A stretch of 64,000 bases of DNA from Wenxinia marina DSM 24838 (GTDB lineage Bacteria; Pseudomonadota; Alphaproteobacteria; Rhodobacterales; Rhodobacteraceae), in NCBI RefSeq assembly GCF_000379485.1, contig NZ_KB902280.1, forward strand, positions 1 to 64,000, written 5' to 3'. Below the pieces are notes generated by a model. That model was not told the origin of the DNA, searched no databases, and saw nothing but the letters and a program-made list of their open reading frames with translations. Within the stretch, counting starts at the first letter, position 1; each line of letters opens with the position of its first letter. Shown here piece after piece: positions 62,429-64,000 of the stretch. Both the position numbers and the translations under genes were made by a program.

Positions 62429-63424
62429 ATGAGCGCTGATTTCCTCTACGGCGTCGAAGTGGTCCTGAACGGGCTGATGGCGGGGGTACTGTATGCGCTC
62501 GTCGCGCTGGGGTTCGTGCTGATCTACAAGGCGTCGGGCATCTTCAACTACGCGCAGGGCGTGATGGCGCTGTTCGCGGCGCTGACGCTGGTCGGGATCA
62601 TGGACGGGCAGGTGCCGTTCGGGCACCTGATCAACGCGATCTTCGGCACCGACCTGCACGGGTTCGGCTGGACGGTGCCGGCCTTCGCGGCGATCCTGCT
62701 GACGATCCTGGTGATGATCCTCTTCGCCTGGTGCGTGCACACGTTCGTCTTCCGCCACCTCGTCGGGCAGCCGCCGATCATCCTGTTCATGGCGACCATC
62801 GGGCTGGCCTACTTCCTCGAAGGCGTCGGCGACCTGATGTGGGGGTCGGACATCAAGACGCTGGACGTCGGCCTGCCGCAGGGGGCGTCGCTGTGGATCG
62901 AGGACTCGACCGCGTTCCTCGGCGGCGACGGGTTCTACGGCTTCTTCATCGACCGGCTGGACGTCGCGGCGACGCTGGTCGCGGCGGTGCTGGTCGCCGC
63001 GCTGGTGCTGTTCTCGCAGTACACCAAGCAGGGCCGGGCGATGCGGGCGGTGGCGGACGACCACCAGGCGGCGCTGTCGGTGGGCATCTCGCTCAACTTC
63101 ATCTGGTGGCTGGTCTGGTCGCTAGCGGGGTTCGTGGCGCTGGTGGCCGGCATCATGTGGGGGGCGAAGTCGGGCGTGCAGTTCTCGCTGTCGCTGATCG
63201 CGCTGAAGGCGCTGCCGGTGCTGATGCTGGGCGGCTTCACGTCGATCCCGGGCGCCATCGTCGGCGGGCTGATCATCGGCGTGGGCGAGCAGCTGTTCGA
63301 GTACCTCGTCGGCCCGTCCATCGGCGGGGCGACCGAGAACTGGTTCGCCTACGTGCTGGCGCTGGCGTTCCTGGTGGTGCGGCCGCAGGGCCTGTTCGGG
63401 GAGCGGATCATTGAGCGGGTTTGA
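62429..63424 (+). CDS. branched-chain-type ABC transporter permease (LivH-like)
   Basis: A 331-residue permease with about eight to nine membrane segments, beginning LNGLMAGVLYALVALGFVLIYKASG, with a central RAMRAVADDHQAALSVGISLN loop and the C-terminal VVRPQGLFGERIIERV typical of LivH. It starts 9 bases after the ATPase gene. The usual partner livM begins only at 63801 because a low-GC gene lies between them. Confidence 0.92.
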   Translation: MSADFLYGVEVVLNGLMAGVLYALVALGFVLIYKASGIFNYAQGVMALFAALTLVGIMDGQVPFGHLINAIFGTDLHGFGWTVPAFAAILLTILVMILFAWCVHTFVFRHLVGQPPIILFMATIGLAYFLEGVGDLMWGSDIKTLDVGLPQGASLWIEDSTAFLGGDGFYGFFIDRLDVAATLVAAVLVAALVLFSQYTKQGRAMRAVADDHQAALSVGISLNFIWWLVWSLAGFVALVAGIMWGAKSGVQFSLSLIALKALPVLMLGGFTSIPGAIVGGLIIGVGEQLFEYLVGPSIGGATENWFAYVLALAFLVVRPQGLFGERIIERV

Positions 63425-63461
63425 ATTTAGAAATGTGGTGAAAATGCTTAGAGAGGCATCA

Positions 63462-63785
63462 ATGCAGATTTATCGTAGTACGTGGTCGATCTCGTCCAGA
63501 AAACTTAAGGCTCTAGCTGCTGCTGCGGCCTGCATACCGGTAGGCTCGTGGGCACATGAGTTCGACAGTCTCGAAATTGCATCGTTCAGCCGTTCGAGTG
63601 ACAGATATCTTGAAATCCTGCTGCAAGATACTGTCGCAGGACGCAGAATTATATGCGCGGCCTACAACGATTCGGGCGAACTAATCGCTTCGGACACCCA
63701 AATTACAGACAATCTCGCCACCAGCGTCTTGATCCGCTACTCGGGCAACGATGCGGCGACCGCTCGTTGCGTCTTCAATGACTAG
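63462..63785 (+). CDS. small secreted orphan protein, low GC
   Basis: A 107-residue protein with a signal peptide (SSRKLKALAAAAACIPVGSWA, cleaved before HEF) and a mature part of about 75 residues with two cysteines (RIICAAYND and ATARCVFND), probably joined by a disulfide. The ATG at 63462 follows GAGAGG; the frame is open back to a TTG at 63411 inside the livH end. Base composition is near 50 percent GC, far below its neighbours, and codon use differs (TTA, ATA, AGA appear). I recognise no family. It looks acquired. Confidence 0.65.
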   Translation: MQIYRSTWSISSRKLKALAAAAACIPVGSWAHEFDSLEIASFSRSSDRYLEILLQDTVAGRRIICAAYNDSGELIASDTQITDNLATSVLIRYSGNDAATARCVFND

Positions 63786-63800
63786 CAGGGCCTTGTTGCG

Positions 63801-64000
63801 ATGATCTACCGCGAGGCCGGGGACTTCAAGACGAACTACGTCTCGGACGGGCAGACCTTTCCGCTGCGGTTCGACCGCTGGGCCTATGGCCTGCTGCTGG
63901 CGGTGGCGTTCCTGGTGATCCCGTTCGTGATCGACGATTACTGGGCCAACGCGGTCTTCGTGCCGTTCCTGATCTACGCCATCGCGGCGATCGGGCTGAA
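63801..64000 (+). CDS. branched-chain-type ABC transporter permease (LivM-like), partial
   Basis: The first 66 codons of a LivM-type permease, cut by the window edge. The N-terminus has a polar stretch (MIYREAGDFKTNYVSDGQTF) followed by FDRWAYGLLLAVAFLVIPFV and the start of the VPFLIYAIAAIGLN segment that begins the conserved permease core. The ribosome site is weak (AGCAGGG, 10 bases upstream), perhaps because the orphan gene replaced the original spacer. Confidence 0.85.
   Translation, partial: MIYREAGDFKTNYVSDGQTFPLRFDRWAYGLLLAVAFLVIPFVIDDYWANAVFVPFLIYAIAAIGL

Overview
The window is a very GC-rich stretch of bacterial chromosome with alphaproteobacterial gene order and sequence style, most likely a Rhodobacteraceae (roseobacter/Rhodobacter-like) genome. 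The indicators are a liu/mcc leucine-degradation cluster, a gcvT-gcvH-gcvP operon behind a tandem glycine riboswitch, the rsfS-rlmH-gpmI-envC-ctpA-rppH block, a smoEFGK-mtlK polyol operon, a Hint-domain protein, and promoters of the form TTGnnn-N17-TAGnnn. No phage, insertion sequence, integrase or CRISPR array is visible.

Layout. 1-95: promoter and start of the leader of an apparent rRNA operon that reads leftward out of the window. 298-10195 (+): leucine/isovalerate catabolism (ivd, mccB, mccA, HMG-CoA lyase, methylglutaconyl-CoA hydratase), interrupted by six small genes (a DUF1622 membrane protein, an FMN reductase-like protein, several secreted proteins) and by a 589-bp repeat mosaic. 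10206-10514 (-): a Ser/Gly/Arg-rich tail-anchored protein. 10587-15643 (+): glycine cleavage operon with riboswitch and a carboxymuconolactone-decarboxylase-like tail gene. 15929-19566 (+): a D-lactate/glycolate-type FAD dehydrogenase and a CocE/NonD hydrolase. 19807-25209: a peptide-type ABC transporter with a divergently transcribed binding protein. 25217-26359 (-): Hint-domain protein. 26489-31533 (+): dapE, rnr, a small membrane protein, mltB. 31873-38116 (-): a secreted protein, then rppH, ctpA, envC, gpmI, rlmH and rsfS. 38375-40888: ABC-F ATPase with a possible leader peptide, and a convergent EamA transporter. 41051-41880 (-): ArsR/AHSA1 pair. 42010-44900: two divergent MscS-type channels. 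44957-45031: tRNA-Gln. 45199-46569 (+): HWE-type histidine kinase. 46557-53642 (-): polyol ABC operon with its SorC-type regulator. 53748-55941 (-): protocatechuate dioxygenase (pcaH, pcaG) with a beta-keto acid cleavage enzyme. 56080-59502 (+): Ku and LigD (NHEJ repair). 59634-64000 (+): acyl-CoA ligase with a Liv-type ABC transporter, interrupted by a low-GC secreted orphan gene and running off the right edge.

Most operons are translationally coupled, with ATGA, GTGA or TGATG stop/start overlaps. The intergenic DNA holds at least three repeat families: short GGCC-type palindromes (about 14 copies), a two-hairpin element that begins near an AAATACCTCC core (2 copies), and a degenerate unit of about 135-165 bp (3 copies).

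The most notable observations are: (1) a GTGAGC-N9-GCTCAC operator placed at the expected transcription start of the polyol operon, with matching half-sites before its regulator; (2) a beta-keto acid cleavage enzyme coupled to pcaHG, which suggests a variant end to the protocatechuate pathway; (3) a low-GC secreted orphan inside the liv operon; (4) a short leader reading frame overlapped by a hairpin in front of an ABC-F gene; (5) an rRNA-type promoter at the left edge; (6) two inverted-repeat sites in the divergent dpp promoter region. I see no wholly new multi-gene system; these are the leads worth following.
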